Assembly (NCBI GenBank): GCA_024509875.1 | Contig: JAMPIV010016231.1 | Location: 62,001 to 126,000 of the forward strand | Reading direction: 5' to 3' | DNA: 64,000 bases | Origin: Oreohelix idahoensis | Taxonomy: Eukaryota; Mollusca; Gastropoda; Stylommatophora; Oreohelicidae | Shown here: positions 33,528 to 43,727 of the stretch, piece by piece | Numbering within the stretch: position 1 is the stretch's first letter | How the letters are laid out: the number at the start of each line of letters is the position of its first letter | Position numbers and translations under genes: made by a program | The notes under the pieces: model-generated | What the model was told of the DNA's origin: nothing | The model's database searches: none | Seen by the model: the letters and a program-made list of their open reading frames with translations, nothing else

Positions 33528-34140
33528 TTCATTTGGTACTTACCGCTAACCACGTCTACAATGTACCTTCTGGTCATCCCCCTTTGGAGTTTGGTGACGC
33601 TGAGCCTCTGCTCCAGCCACACCCTGGCATTATGCACTCCCCGTACATTTCCGACGATTAAATCGGTAATTGGATCTTCGAGAACGAACGCGTTCACTCT
33701 CCCCGATAGGAACGGGGTGTCCACATTGATACATGCCTGGGGGTAAGACTCCACTTTGCCCCCAAACATGATGCATTTCACAGTTTTGCCCGTAAGGCAG
33801 GACTCGTCGATGCACGACCGACGCACCCCAATTGTGGTACAACCAGTGTCCCTCAACACGGAGACTGGTTTCATCTCCACCATCCCTTTGTGGAGATCCA
33901 CCTTGCCAGTCTCATGGACTGTCGACAGACATGGTGCTGTATGCCCACCGTGTAGCACTATCTTCTCGTTCGCCTGGAACAGAGGACGACACCACGCACA
34001 GTCCTCGCTGTTCACTGTGTCCAACACAAACGCGGAATTCGCGTGTTCAATCGGGGTGGGACACCTGTCAGCGCAATGATTATTTCCACCACAATTGGAA
34101 CACAGGCGCTCTTTCTTCTTCTCTTCGCGTGAACTCTTGC
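33524..34140 (-). CDS. Zinc knuckle and aspartic protease of element B
   Basis: Minus strand. Just before the protease a CCHC knuckle is readable in frame (CSNCGGNNHCADRC, about 34067-34108; C-X2-C-X4-H-X4-C), the nucleic-acid-binding part of Gag. The protease domain then shows VLRDTGCTTIGV (the DTG active-site motif with hydrophobic flanks) and later EDPITDLIVGNVRG, the conserved hydrophobic-Gly segment. The frame ends at 33524 with KYQMK. It is open from about 34140 to its stop; the join to upstream gag is frameshifted near 34200-34300. It probably processes Gag. Confidence 0.82.
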
Positions 34141-35540
34141 TGGAGCTTTTCGATGACGAAGACCGCTCTTTGGAGTAAGAAGATCGAATCTCTGAGGAAC
34201 CACTCCTCTGTTTAGGATGTTTTGCTTTGTACCAAACCCGGTCTTCGTCTCGAAAATCCTCGAAGTGTACCTGCTTCCGCGTATGGTACTCTCTTCAGTC
34301 GCTATCGCTTCTACATTGTCGGTTCTGCCAAATCGGCCGACCATTCCGATGGGATCGGAAATTCTCATAATTTCCTCTACGTGGCTGCTCGGGACTGGAG
34401 GGCTTCTCATACTTCTGCTCTTGGCCCCTGTCTGCATCGCCTGACTGATTTTGCCAAGGATGGCGCTGAACTTTGTCGACACCGGCAATTATGTCGTCTG
34501 GCAGACTTGACTTGTGAATGGGTTTGCCCGGGTGGGCAAGGACATAATGATGCCCCAATTGGGCAATGGACTCGATGTCTTTTTGCTGGCGCTTTTGGAA
34601 GAACGCCACCAACTCAGTCGAGTACGACGACAACACTTTGTCTCGTAGAATCAAGTCTAGCAAGCCATCATAGTCCTTGTTAATCCTTTCCATCTCAATC
34701 CATCTGTTTAACAGAAGTTTGATCTTCGAGATGAAGTCCTAGAAGTCTTGGTCTGCGCTTGGCATCGCGTTTCTGAAACGCGTCCGGTACCCGTCAGCAG
34801 TCAGACGGAACTTCCGGAGCAACCTTTCCTTTACTTTGTCCTTTACTTTGTCCTTTGCTTCGGCCATTTCTTCTAGCGGGAGGCTATATAAAGTCTCCAT
34901 CGCAGGCCCCACTAGCAGCGTGGATAACAGAGATGGCCACTGATCCCTGTCAGCCTTCCAGGCCACGCATTCGGCCTCGAACCTCTCGAGGAAAAAATCT
35001 AAACTGTCGATTTTATCATTGAAATTCGGCAGACGCAGCCTAAAGGGACGATGAGACCCCCAGGAGTCGAGTTCTGACCACTCGCACCCACTTCCAGTCT
35101 CTTTAATTGTAATTCCTTATCCGTCTTCTTCCCTTCCAGAGCTATTCTCATTCTCACCTTCTCTAATTCTAACTCTCTCTCCATCTTCTTTTCTTGCACT
35201 TCTCGCTCCATCTTATTTTCTTGCAACTCGAACTCTCTCTCTGTTTCCACTCGTTTTCTTCATTCGTCTTCTTTTCTTGTAACTTTTTATCTTCTTTAAT
35301 ATTCTTTTCTTGTAACTCTTTATCTTCTTTAATCTTCTTTTCTTGTAACTCAAATTCTCTTTTTTTTAGCTCTAGCTCTTCAGCTCGAGCCTCTCTCAAG
35401 GCATTCTGTTTCTCGGTCTTTTCCTTCTCCAAAGCTTTTTGATTCTCAACTGAATAAAATTTAGCTTCAGCAAAATCCATGAGTTCTTTCTGGGTGTACC
35501 CACATTCTTTGCCTATCTGTATGAAAACCTGTAGGTACAT
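34141..35540 (-). pseudogene. gag of LTR element B
   Basis: Minus strand. It begins near 35540 (VFIQIGKECGYTQKELMDFA) with a Glu/Lys-rich coiled coil of ELQEKKIKEDK-type repeats to about 35060; frame changes occur near 35240 and 35050. The capsid-like part follows: FNDKIDSLDFFLERFEAECV, WPSLLSTLLVGPAMETLYSL, LRKFRLTADGYRTRFRNAMP, a TAG at about 34739, then FISKIKLLLNRWIEMERINK and LLDLILRDKVLSSYSTELVA to about 34550. A basic Arg/Ser/Gln-rich tail leads to the knuckle. Several single breaks make it non-functional as it stands. Confidence 0.82.
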
Positions 35541-38205
35541 GGTGTAAACTCAGAATACTCCCTCATATCTCTTGCTATAGATTTTTACCATGCACTACTC
35601 AATCGTATGTGCTGTAAACACTTCACTTATATCACCTGATAACTCTCTGCTTACGCAGTATGCAGTAATGAAAGTAAATGTCAATATCACTTCTCACATT
35701 TACAAATATCTGTGCATTTAAGTATATAACACCTCACCTCTCACTGTATACACATAATCCACTTTACCTCTTATTGTATAACTATGGTCTTACTTTGCCA
35801 CTTGGCTCCTGTCTCCTTTCTCTGAAAATTTGGTCCTTCCGACCACTTAGTCTTTGTGATAAACTCAAAGTCCCTAACACTTGTCGACAGTTGTATAACA
35901 ACAGCTGATGATACTTCCTGGTGCTATGACACCACTGTACCAACTTGACAAAAAATCAGCTTTTACACCAAAGTCTGATACTGGCACCCACACTGGTGCT
36001 ATACTCAGATACTAATTCAATTCTCAATATTCTATCTTATATAAATGTTTACATTGGAAAAATGAGCACTACACACATGAAAAGACACACACCACACACT
36101 ACGAAAACAAAAATCCCAGTCACGAGAAATAAGATGATAGACAAAGTTGAGCAGAGGTAAATTAGTGTATACAATGCGTGACTGCAAACGCACGAAAACA
36201 ATGGATACCTGTAAACGTATTTACAAGGTAGCAAGATGGAACGAGAGAACACACCACTTAAACACAACACAAGAATAACTGAATGTGCAATACAATGTAA
36301 ATACAAACTACACCAATACACCTTACACCAACACGGCTTGGAATGTTAAGTAGGGCAGTCGCAGGAAAACCGTCTGCCTTACTCCATCACTAAACATACA
36401 CCGCCACCCCCTTAGAAAGTAATCAGTCTAATTCAATTTTTTCCCACAAGTAGGAACAGAATGAATTAAACTAGCCACCCGTCCACCCTTAAACACACAA
36501 ATATAGCATTAAATCCAGTGGACTAAACAACAACTACATACAACGATGAAGTACTGAGAGCTATCACCTTCCGTCGCCACTATCAAATCAACTTAATCAC
36601 AAGAAACTAATAACATATAACCAATACTAACAAAATAACATAACAATGCTTTACACTGTAAATAATACCAATGACCCCCAACTAATAGGAAATAGAGTGA
36701 AAGATCCCACCTAACTAATTAACCCCATACAAACATACAAAGTTCTACAAAGAAAGTGGGAAAAGAACAGAACAAAAGGAAAGAAAAATAACAACAAACC
36801 AATAGCAAGCTTCAAGAAGCAGATGAAGAAACAGAACTATCCCCCTACTTTAAAAGATCAGACGGTACGATAAATAGTATCAGGTGGATAGACAGAAAAG
36901 AAAATTTAGAATTTAGAGGGAAAATAAGAAACATAAATATAACACATCATACACAGATTTACAAACACTACAAAAACTTAACTGACGCTTCAGCGATGCT
37001 TGATCATGTGACTCCTCAGTACCGGTGATAAAAATGCAGATAGAACAAACGTAACTCACACGTGTAACATCCAACCGCACAATATAGATCCCGAAAATCA
37101 GACTTCTACGTAAAACATACACTAATGTCCTTTGGCACGGTACTGTCACCACTAACAAGGTGAATAAACTGTTCTAACCGGTGCTAACACAGCACTGTCC
37201 ACGATACAGTAATGACTGAATGTTCCCACGAAAGATCTAATCAACCAGCTTCATAGCTCTATGTGCCCGATTATAATGTAATGTCTTTTGGCACTATGCT
37301 AAGGAAGTACGGTCAACTCAGAGGCGTTGGAGGACACCCACTGGACGGGCGCCTCGGTGAAGTATGGTCACGTCAGAGGCGTTGGAGGGCACCCACTGGA
37401 CGGGCCCCTCGGTGAAGTATGGTCACGTCAGAGGCGTTGGAGGGCACCCACTGGACGGGCCCCTCGGTAAAGTATGGTCACATCAGATGCGTTGGAGAGC
37501 ACCCACTGGACGGGCCCCTCAGTAAAGAAAGGCCACGACACAACGAAGATGACCAACCAAGAGGAGTACCACATAACCTAAGATGCCTCTTCCCTAATGA
37601 TCTCCTTACATCTACCAATTCCTATCAACAACTTCCTTCCACCCTATACCACACCTAACCAAACTATCTCCCATCTGGCACCCATTTGCCGCCTGGAACA
37701 ATCTATACTATAAAGTACCGACTCCTCAACCTCCGCTGCTCCACCTGGAACACTATCACTACGCCACAACACAACCTTGCAGTACCTCAAACTGACACGT
37801 CAGACGCAAGCTGTAACTTGAATCTACTACTTTTTCAACAAATCCTACTATTAATTGCCACTGTTGCACCAAAATTAGCTTGTAACACAATGCCAAACAC
37901 ACTGTCCAAAACTCTCTGAACTTAAAATTACCACTGTTGACTAACTGGGTCACCAGCGTTATTGAGGTCACTCGACCGTAAACAGTTCACTGCACACACA
38001 TTACACACTAGTAAACACACCTGTGAACACTGGAAACCCAAAATAACTTCTCCTCTTACCTTCTATCGCTCTGTGTGCATAATTTCTAAATTAATGGCCT
38101 TTAAATAATAACTGAGCCACCCAGCTAACACATATCATATAATACTGTAAAATACTGGACCCACGGCCTATAGGCTCACCACAAAAACCGGACGCAGCCC
38201 TCAGC
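35541..38205 (-). other. Long leader of element B with 55-bp repeat
   Basis: About 2.66 kb between gag and the 5' LTR without a credible gene on either strand. It is unusually poor in G on the + strand (A/C-rich). Four copies of a 55-bp unit containing GGCGTTGGAGGGCACCCACT occur at 37305-37524. No clear primer-binding site is seen next to the LTR. Confidence 0.6.
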
Positions 38206-38864
38206 TGTCAAGAGCACTATAGGCTGTGGATTTGCATACACATACCATCACTAATTATAAACAAGGCTCGTCCTAGTAGAGGCACAACCACCACATATAA
38301 TGCTGACAATAAGAAATAACGCCTCTATCAGGAATATCCCTTTAATGAACAAATGCACACAATATCGCCTCTCAAGACTACAAATATATGACTTATATAT
38401 GAATACACATAAATACGTGCCAGAGCAAACTTCTCTTAATAGATATGGCTAATAACCGCCTATAACACAACATGGCGGCTTAGAATTAGCAATGACTTGA
38501 GCACCGCTCACCGTAGCGGCCCTACTTTCCAACACTGAACGAACCTCAAAAACTGGACAAGGTAAACTCTGCGGTACGTAGAAAAATGACACTAGCTAAC
38601 ATCTCATACTACCATTACACACTACACTCCAAATACTCCACAGGAAAGCAAAACTCAGAATATGAAACTTATGGCACACTCTTCTCAGCCAACTGCTGGG
38701 CAGGGAAAGACTCAGTATGTCCGCTCTCGGACCTAACTCAATGAAGACCGCCTATCTTGGAGCCCGAAAAATACCGCTTAGCATCCGGTCACCTGATCTG
38801 AGCAATCCAGTTACCCCAGGGTTGCCGAAACTCAGAGTTAGCAATGTTGCCCTTCTAATTATAT
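38206..38864 (-). repeat. LTR element B, 5' LTR
   Basis: It starts (low-coordinate end) TGTCAAGAGC and matches 22106-22640 plus 31415-31545. At its high-coordinate end homology stops at CCCTTCTAATTAT, where an (AT)n stretch replaces the last ~35 bp seen in the other LTR, so the very start of the LTR on the minus strand is lost. It preserves the uninterrupted TCAAT target of element A at 38738-38742. Confidence 0.85.
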
Positions 38865-39009
38865 ATATAATTTTTCAAATGCCATTGTACTACTCAATAA
38901 GTAATACAATTTTTTTCAGTAACAAATATTCAAGCATGAATTTAGACTCACGTCATTCAATTGGCTTCTAAATTTTCTTTTGATATAATTCATGTTGGAA
39001 AGTAATTGT

Positions 39010-39650
39010 TCACAAAAATAAGTTGATCCAAAAATTGAAAGAAACCCAAATGCAAATTTCTTCAGCTGAACATAGCTGTCGGGTAAACAGAGTTGGAGGG
39101 ACAGACAATGATATCAAAATAAGAATACTAAAAGAAATAGGAGCTTTCACTGCATTGAGAAATACCTGGAGAACAAGAGAAATCAAGTCCAACACAAAAA
39201 TAATAATCTTCAACTCAAATGTCAACTCAGTCCTATTGTATGGCACTGAGACATGGAGAGCAACAAAAACAACAACTAGAAAGCTACATACTTTTATAAA
39301 CGGTGCTTGCGAACAATAGAAAAACTGAAATGGTACGACAAAGTCACAAATGTGGAATTGATGACAAGAACCAGACAAGTGCCAGTGGAACAAGAGTTAA
39401 GAAGAGGACGCTGGCGATGGATAGGACACACATTGAGGAGACTTGTTGAATGATTTACAAGGCAGTCCTTGTTCTGGAATTCACAGGAAAAGAGAGGCAG
39501 AGGTATACCAAATAACGTATTGAGAAGAGAGCTGGATACAGAGGTGAAAATGACGAAGAAAACATGGAAAGAACTTGAGCGGATGGCACCGGACAGGAAG
39601 ACTTGGCATGTGTTTGTTTAATGCATATGGTCCTCGGGGAGCTAAAGGTT
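39010..39650 (+). pseudogene. RTE-type LINE 3' fragment
   Basis: It reads KIRILKEIGAFTALRNTWRT, then FNSNVNSVLLYGTETWRATK, LHTFINGA, then out of frame GRWRWIGHTLRRLVE and KTWKELERMAPDRKTWHVFV. This is the closest thing in the window to the unexpanded parent of the tandem arrays at 10739-12205 and 49131-49315, with single copies of both expanded segments. Stops near 39320 and 39620 break it. Confidence 0.8.
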
Positions 39651-39813
39651 ATTGATATATAAATTTGACCTGACGTGATTTGATCAATTTACATAACTTA
39701 AATATGAAATTGGATAAAGATATGCGATGATATCTTTAGAAACCACATCGATAGCATGATTAAAGGAGAAAAATGTTTTGAAAACTTATCTTTTAGCAAA
39801 AAGTCAAATTTTC

Positions 39814-40130
39814 CGCAACCAGACGATCCGTCAAGGCCTAAAATCCCATCCGCTGCAGACCCAAATAGAACAGTCCCAACTAAGATGGTTTGGCCATGTC
39901 TGCAGAATGGGACAAGATCGGCTACCACGACAAGCATGGGAAACAAAGAGCCAGGGATCCAGACCTCCAGGACGACCCAGAGTCCGCTGGGAGGACAACA
40001 TTAGACAATCTTTGAAGGACCGAGGACTAGAATGGAACCAGGCCAGGAAGAAGACAGCTGATAGAATGGTCTGGCGCTCTCTCTTCCAAACCTCTACACC
40101 TCACGGTAGAAGGGGAACGACTAAGTAAGT
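39814..40130 (+). mobile_element. Short LINE 3' end with perfect 13-bp TSD
   Basis: A 317-bp insertion encoding SQLRWFGHVCRMGQDRLPRQ and RPPGRPRVRWEDNIRQSLKD (the RxRGRPxxxWxD block at the end of LINE ORF2), ending in a (TAAG)n tail. AAGTCAAATTTTC lies on both sides (39801-39813 and 40131-40143). The family differs from the other LINEs here. It is strongly 5'-truncated. Confidence 0.85.
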
Positions 40131-40871
40131 AAGTCAAATTTTCACGGTAATTCGTTATCAGAAGACATTTTTGATAACGGCAACCAAGTGCACCAGGAAA
40201 GTTTTAACTGCAAAAATGGCGGTTACAGTCTGCGTCACTTGGGTGCGCGATGGATATCTCTTGAAATAACTTGTTTATTTCGTAATCGAAAATTCTGTAA
40301 TCGGTTACGAATCCAAAAATATAAATACGGGAAAGCATTTCTCTTGTCTTTAAAATAATAAAATATGACAAAATCTTTAAAAAAAACCCTCTCCCCCCAC
40401 ACCAACAAGTTCAATCCACGACAAGTGTATGTTAAAAGATGATTTTAGTGCACGGAAACTATGTCTTTAGTAGCCGAAAGCCATGAGCCGCACGAGATGG
40501 CTCAAAGAGCGGCATGCAGGTCGCGAGCCGCAGGTTGCCGACCCCAGTAGTAGACGAACATTTGTTAAAACGTTCTGATTTACAGAAAAATGGCCATTTG
40601 CCGACGACAGTGATGCAACGTGTTTCAACGTAAGGTAGTATTACTGTACACGTATAATACGTGTTTTATCGTCAAAAATACAATACGCATCATACGTATG
40701 GTCGAACATTGGTTCAAGACCTCCGATCCTTCAGGTGCTGAAGTGTGATGATTGAAACTGTCCTTCTTGTGAGAGTTTGTTTTTTGATTGCTACTAGAAT
40801 TCTTTATTCAATAATTTAGTTCTTGTAAAAAAATCTAACTTCTTAGTTTTTAATATTTCTTCTTATTTCAG

Positions 40872-40880
40872 AAAAAGCAG
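40872..40880 (+). CDS. Possible 9-nt microexon of host gene
   Basis: A good acceptor (TTCTTCTTATTTCAG ending 40871) is followed after nine bases by GTACGG. Its inclusion would insert Glu-Lys-Ala and keep phase 1 on both sides, so it is frame-neutral. A second possible donor (GTAAGG, 40886) would break the frame. Skipping it also gives an in-frame junction between 14436 and 48786. Confidence 0.2.
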
Positions 40881-41166
40881 GTACGGTAAGGTATCTTTTC
40901 TTTGTTGACAATAATCACCCACAGGAGACTAAAGTACAGTGAGAGATATAATAAGAAAATCTCCCCCAGGCATGTCGTGCACGGCCACTTGTATGAGGTT
41001 GTATATGAGGCGGGTAAACTCATTAAGTAAAATAAATTATAACAGAAACCACATCTGCTAGAGCACGTGACTGTTTGGTACAGGCTTCCTGTAACAGGAC
41101 CAACTGTAGCAGTGGCTCATGTACCATATGGAGCGATAAGGTCAATGATGATGATGATGATGATGA

Positions 41167-41510
41167 GTGTTGGTAGTTTATTGATGTCATCTCTATATTT
41201 GTTGGTCGTTTATTGATGTCATCTCTATATTTGTTGGTAGTTTATTGATGTCATCTCTATATTTGTTGGTAGTTTATTAATGTCACCTCTATATTTGTTG
41301 GTAGTTTATTGATGTCATCTCTATATTTGTTGGTAGTTTATTGATGTCATCTCTGTACTTGTTGGTAGTTTATTGATGTCATCTCTATATTTGTTGGTAG
41401 TTTATTGATGTCATCTCTATATTTGCTGGTAGTTTATTGATGTCATCTCTATATTTGTTGGTAGTTTATTGATGTTATCTCTATATCTGTTGGTAGTTTA
41501 TTGATATCAC
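41167..41510 (+). repeat. 32-bp satellite, left block
   Basis: About 11 copies of a 32-bp unit with core GGTAGTTTATTGATGTCATC. It is cut at 41510 by LINE sequence and resumes at 43728. Confidence 0.95.
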
Positions 41511-43727
41511 TTTGCTCGGTTGGCGGCCATCCTTCGTACAGCGCCCCAACTCTGGTTCATTCTTTGCATCTCAGCCTCCACAGTCCTCCGCCAAGTAGTT
41601 TTGGTCGGCCTCTCTTTCGTTTTCCTTCAGGGATCCATAGCATAGCTGTTCTTGTGATGGCATCGGGGTCTCTTCTGAGGACAAGGCCAACCCAGCTCCA
41701 GCGTCTGCCAGCTATGATGGTGTGCATGTCCTCTTGCTTGCTCCGAGTAAGCAGATCTTGGTTGGTGATGGTATTTGGCCAAAAGATTCGGAGAATTTTT
41801 TTTAGGCATGTTGTGTGAAAAGAGGACAATTTCGACATTTCCTTCTCTGTAACTTTCCAGCATTCTGCACCATAGAGAAGCACAGAAAGCACATAGCTCT
41901 GATATAATCCTAATTTTGTGCTTGTGCTGTACTGAGAGGACTTCCATATGTTGTTTAGGCTAAAAAAAGGCTTTTCTTGCTTTGTTCATTCTGTTGTTAA
42001 TGTCTTTGCTTGCTCCACCGTCTGGTGTTACTATGCATCCTAGGTATGTGAAGGCATCTGTCTGTTCCAGTTGCTGATTCCTTACTGATATGGGCTTAGG
42101 GTTGCTCACATTGAGCGTCATGACCTCTGTCTTCTTTAGGTTGATGTTCAAGCATACCTGCTGGCTATACTTATTAAGTCTACCCGTTTTTTCCTGGATG
42201 TGTTGATGTGAATGTGCTAGCAGTGCAATGTCATCTGCATATTCCAGATCTTCCAATGTAGAAAATGTAGTCCATCTTATTCCTCTTGGATTGCCTTCTG
42301 TTGTCTGGCGCATCACCCAGTCTATGACTGTTAAAAATAGAGTGGTTGATAAGGAGCATCCCTGTCGTACTCCTGTCTTCACTTCAAAGGTTAGGTTGCT
42401 CTGCCCAATGCTTCACGTAAAGTTGGCATAAAGACCTTTTATAATTGACACTATGCAGCTTGGAATTCCACAAGCCCTCAGTATTTTCCATAAACTGTCC
42501 CTATGTATACTGTCAAAAGCCTTTTCAAAATCAACGAAATTAATGTACAGCTGTCTTTGCCATTCTGAGCACTGCTCTATAATGTTCCTGAGGGTAAATA
42601 TATGATCTTCACATCTTCTGTTCTTTCTAAATCCTGCTTGTTCTTTCCTCAGTTTGTGGTCTACTGCTTTTGAGATTCTCTGTATAATTATCCTGCCTAG
42701 TATTTTGTTGGGAACTGAGAGAAGAGTTATTCTTCTCCAATTATTGCAGTCCATTCTTTAACCCTTTGATTGCTGTGATGATTTCTTCTTTTCGTGGGAT
42801 GTCTGTATTAACATCTAGATCATTTTCAGCCTCAGGAACATTCAGTTGTGTCTCTGGTGGTTCCTTATTCAGAGTTTCTCTGAAATGCTCTGCCCATCTT
42901 GTTTCCTGTCCCTCTACTGTCGTGATGAGATTTCCGCGCTTATCTCTTACTAATATAATATTTTTTGCACCTCGTTTTCCACTGATGATTTTAGTTATTT
43001 TGTATACTGTGCGTTGTTCAATTCTCAGTGCTGCCTTTTCTGCTTGTCTTGCAAGGTCATCCAGAAATGTCCTTTTTTTAGCACGGGTTTGACGTTTAAC
43101 TTCCTTGTCCAGCTGACTGTACTGTTCACTATATATTGCCTTTAACCTGGGAGACTTAGCTTCTGTTTTCTTTTCATTTCCTTTCTCTTCGCTATGGTGT
43201 TTAGCGTATCTGGTGTTATCCAGTCTTGGCTCTTTCTTTCCTGGAATCCCAAGCATGACTTGCTGCTTTTTTTGTATATTCATGAGATCGTGATGAATCT
43301 CTGGTCAACATCATCGGTCTCTGTTCTTTCCTGGCTTTTGATAGACTCATTCTTCTCTTTACGTCGACCACGAAAGCTTTTCTGGTGAGGGGATCCTTCA
43401 GTTTCGTGATGTTGTATCTTTTCTGTTTGACTGCAACTGGTCCAGCAGCTCTGAGTTTCACTTTCAGTCTTGCTACTACTAGGTGATGATCACTTCCCAC
43501 ATCTGCGCCTCTTCTTACTTTCACGTCTTGTAGTGCATGTCTCCATCTGCCATTGATCATTATGTGATCTATCTGGTTTTTGTCTCGTCCGTTTGGTGAT
43601 TCCCATGTTAACTTGTGCACTTCCTTGTGTGGAAAAAGTGTTCCTCCAATGACCAGGTTGTTAATACTGCAGAAGCTTATTAATTTGTCCCCATTCTCAT
43701 TTGCTGTTCCACTTCCGCATTTCCCCG
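41511..43727 (-). mobile_element. RTE-type LINE body (endonuclease and RT) within satellite
   Basis: Minus strand, 2.2 kb, the longest LINE of its family here. The C-terminal half of an APE-type endonuclease is readable (LISFCSINNLVIGGTLFPHK, TWESPNGRDKNQIDHIMING, GADVGSDHHLVVARLKVKL). A linker follows (QTRAKKRTFLDDLA, RDKRGNLITTVEGQETRWAE). The RT comes next: NWRRITLLSVPNKILGRIII, FVDFEKAFDSIHRDSLW, KTGVRQGCSLSTTLFL, LEYADDIALLAHSHQH, FTYLGCIVTPDGGASKDINN, LLYGAECWKVTEKEMSKLSS, WSWVGLVLRRDPDAITRTAM. It ends inside RRMAANRAK, about 95 bp short of the 3' end seen in the 31982 copy. Frameshifts separate at least five segments. Both termini are truncated and both abut the same satellite, so it is not a simple insertion. 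Confidence 0.87.

Larger units (their letters stand above)
31562..38205 (-). mobile_element. Internal region of LTR retrotransposon B
   Basis: A minus-strand Gypsy-like interior with gag, zinc knuckle, aspartic protease and an extra RRM-like frame, interrupted by a LINE at 31982-33111. No reverse transcriptase, RNase H or integrase is recognised, so the element is defective or non-autonomous. The 5' leader of about 2.6 kb (35541-38205) has no gene and carries a 55-bp tandem repeat. Confidence 0.8.
21955..40547. mobile_element. Inner hAT-like element (CAGGGGTCG termini) split by insertions
   Basis: The left end CAGGGGTCGTCAACCTT (21955) and the inverted right end CTGGGGTCGGCAACCTG (ending 40547) match at 14 of 17. 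Subterminal GAGGAGCCACATG and GAGCCGC motifs are typical of hAT ends with this terminus. Flanking octamers TACTAGAC (21947-21954) and TAGTAGAC (40548-40555) agree at 7 of 8. Its own body is 21955-22105 and parts of 38865-40547. No transposase frame is recognised, so it is probably non-autonomous or decayed. Confidence 0.65.
21673..40711. mobile_element. Outer DNA transposon (CAGTGTTCGAC termini) split by nested insertions
   Basis: The left end CAGTGTTCGACAGTATG (21673) and the inverted right end reading CAATGTTCGACCATACG (ending 40711) match at about 13 of 17 positions. Both are followed within 40-60 bp by an AAAA(T/C)ACG...TATTATACGT block, so the terminal inverted repeats are extended. Flanks GTTTAAGG (21665-21672) and GTTCAAGA (40712-40719) agree at 6 of 8 positions, fitting an old 8-bp target duplication of hAT type. 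Only about 440 bp (21673-21946 plus 40556-40711) belong to this element, a non-autonomous MITE. Everything between is inserted DNA. Confidence 0.65.

Noticed and set aside
34012..34488. 158-codon minus-strand frame across the gag-protease junction
   Set aside because: It is in another frame from the zinc knuckle and protease, is basic and patternless, and overlaps recognisable coding.
33756..34683. Plus-strand frames of 107-153 codons across element B
   Set aside because: Antisense of gag and protease of the minus-strand element.
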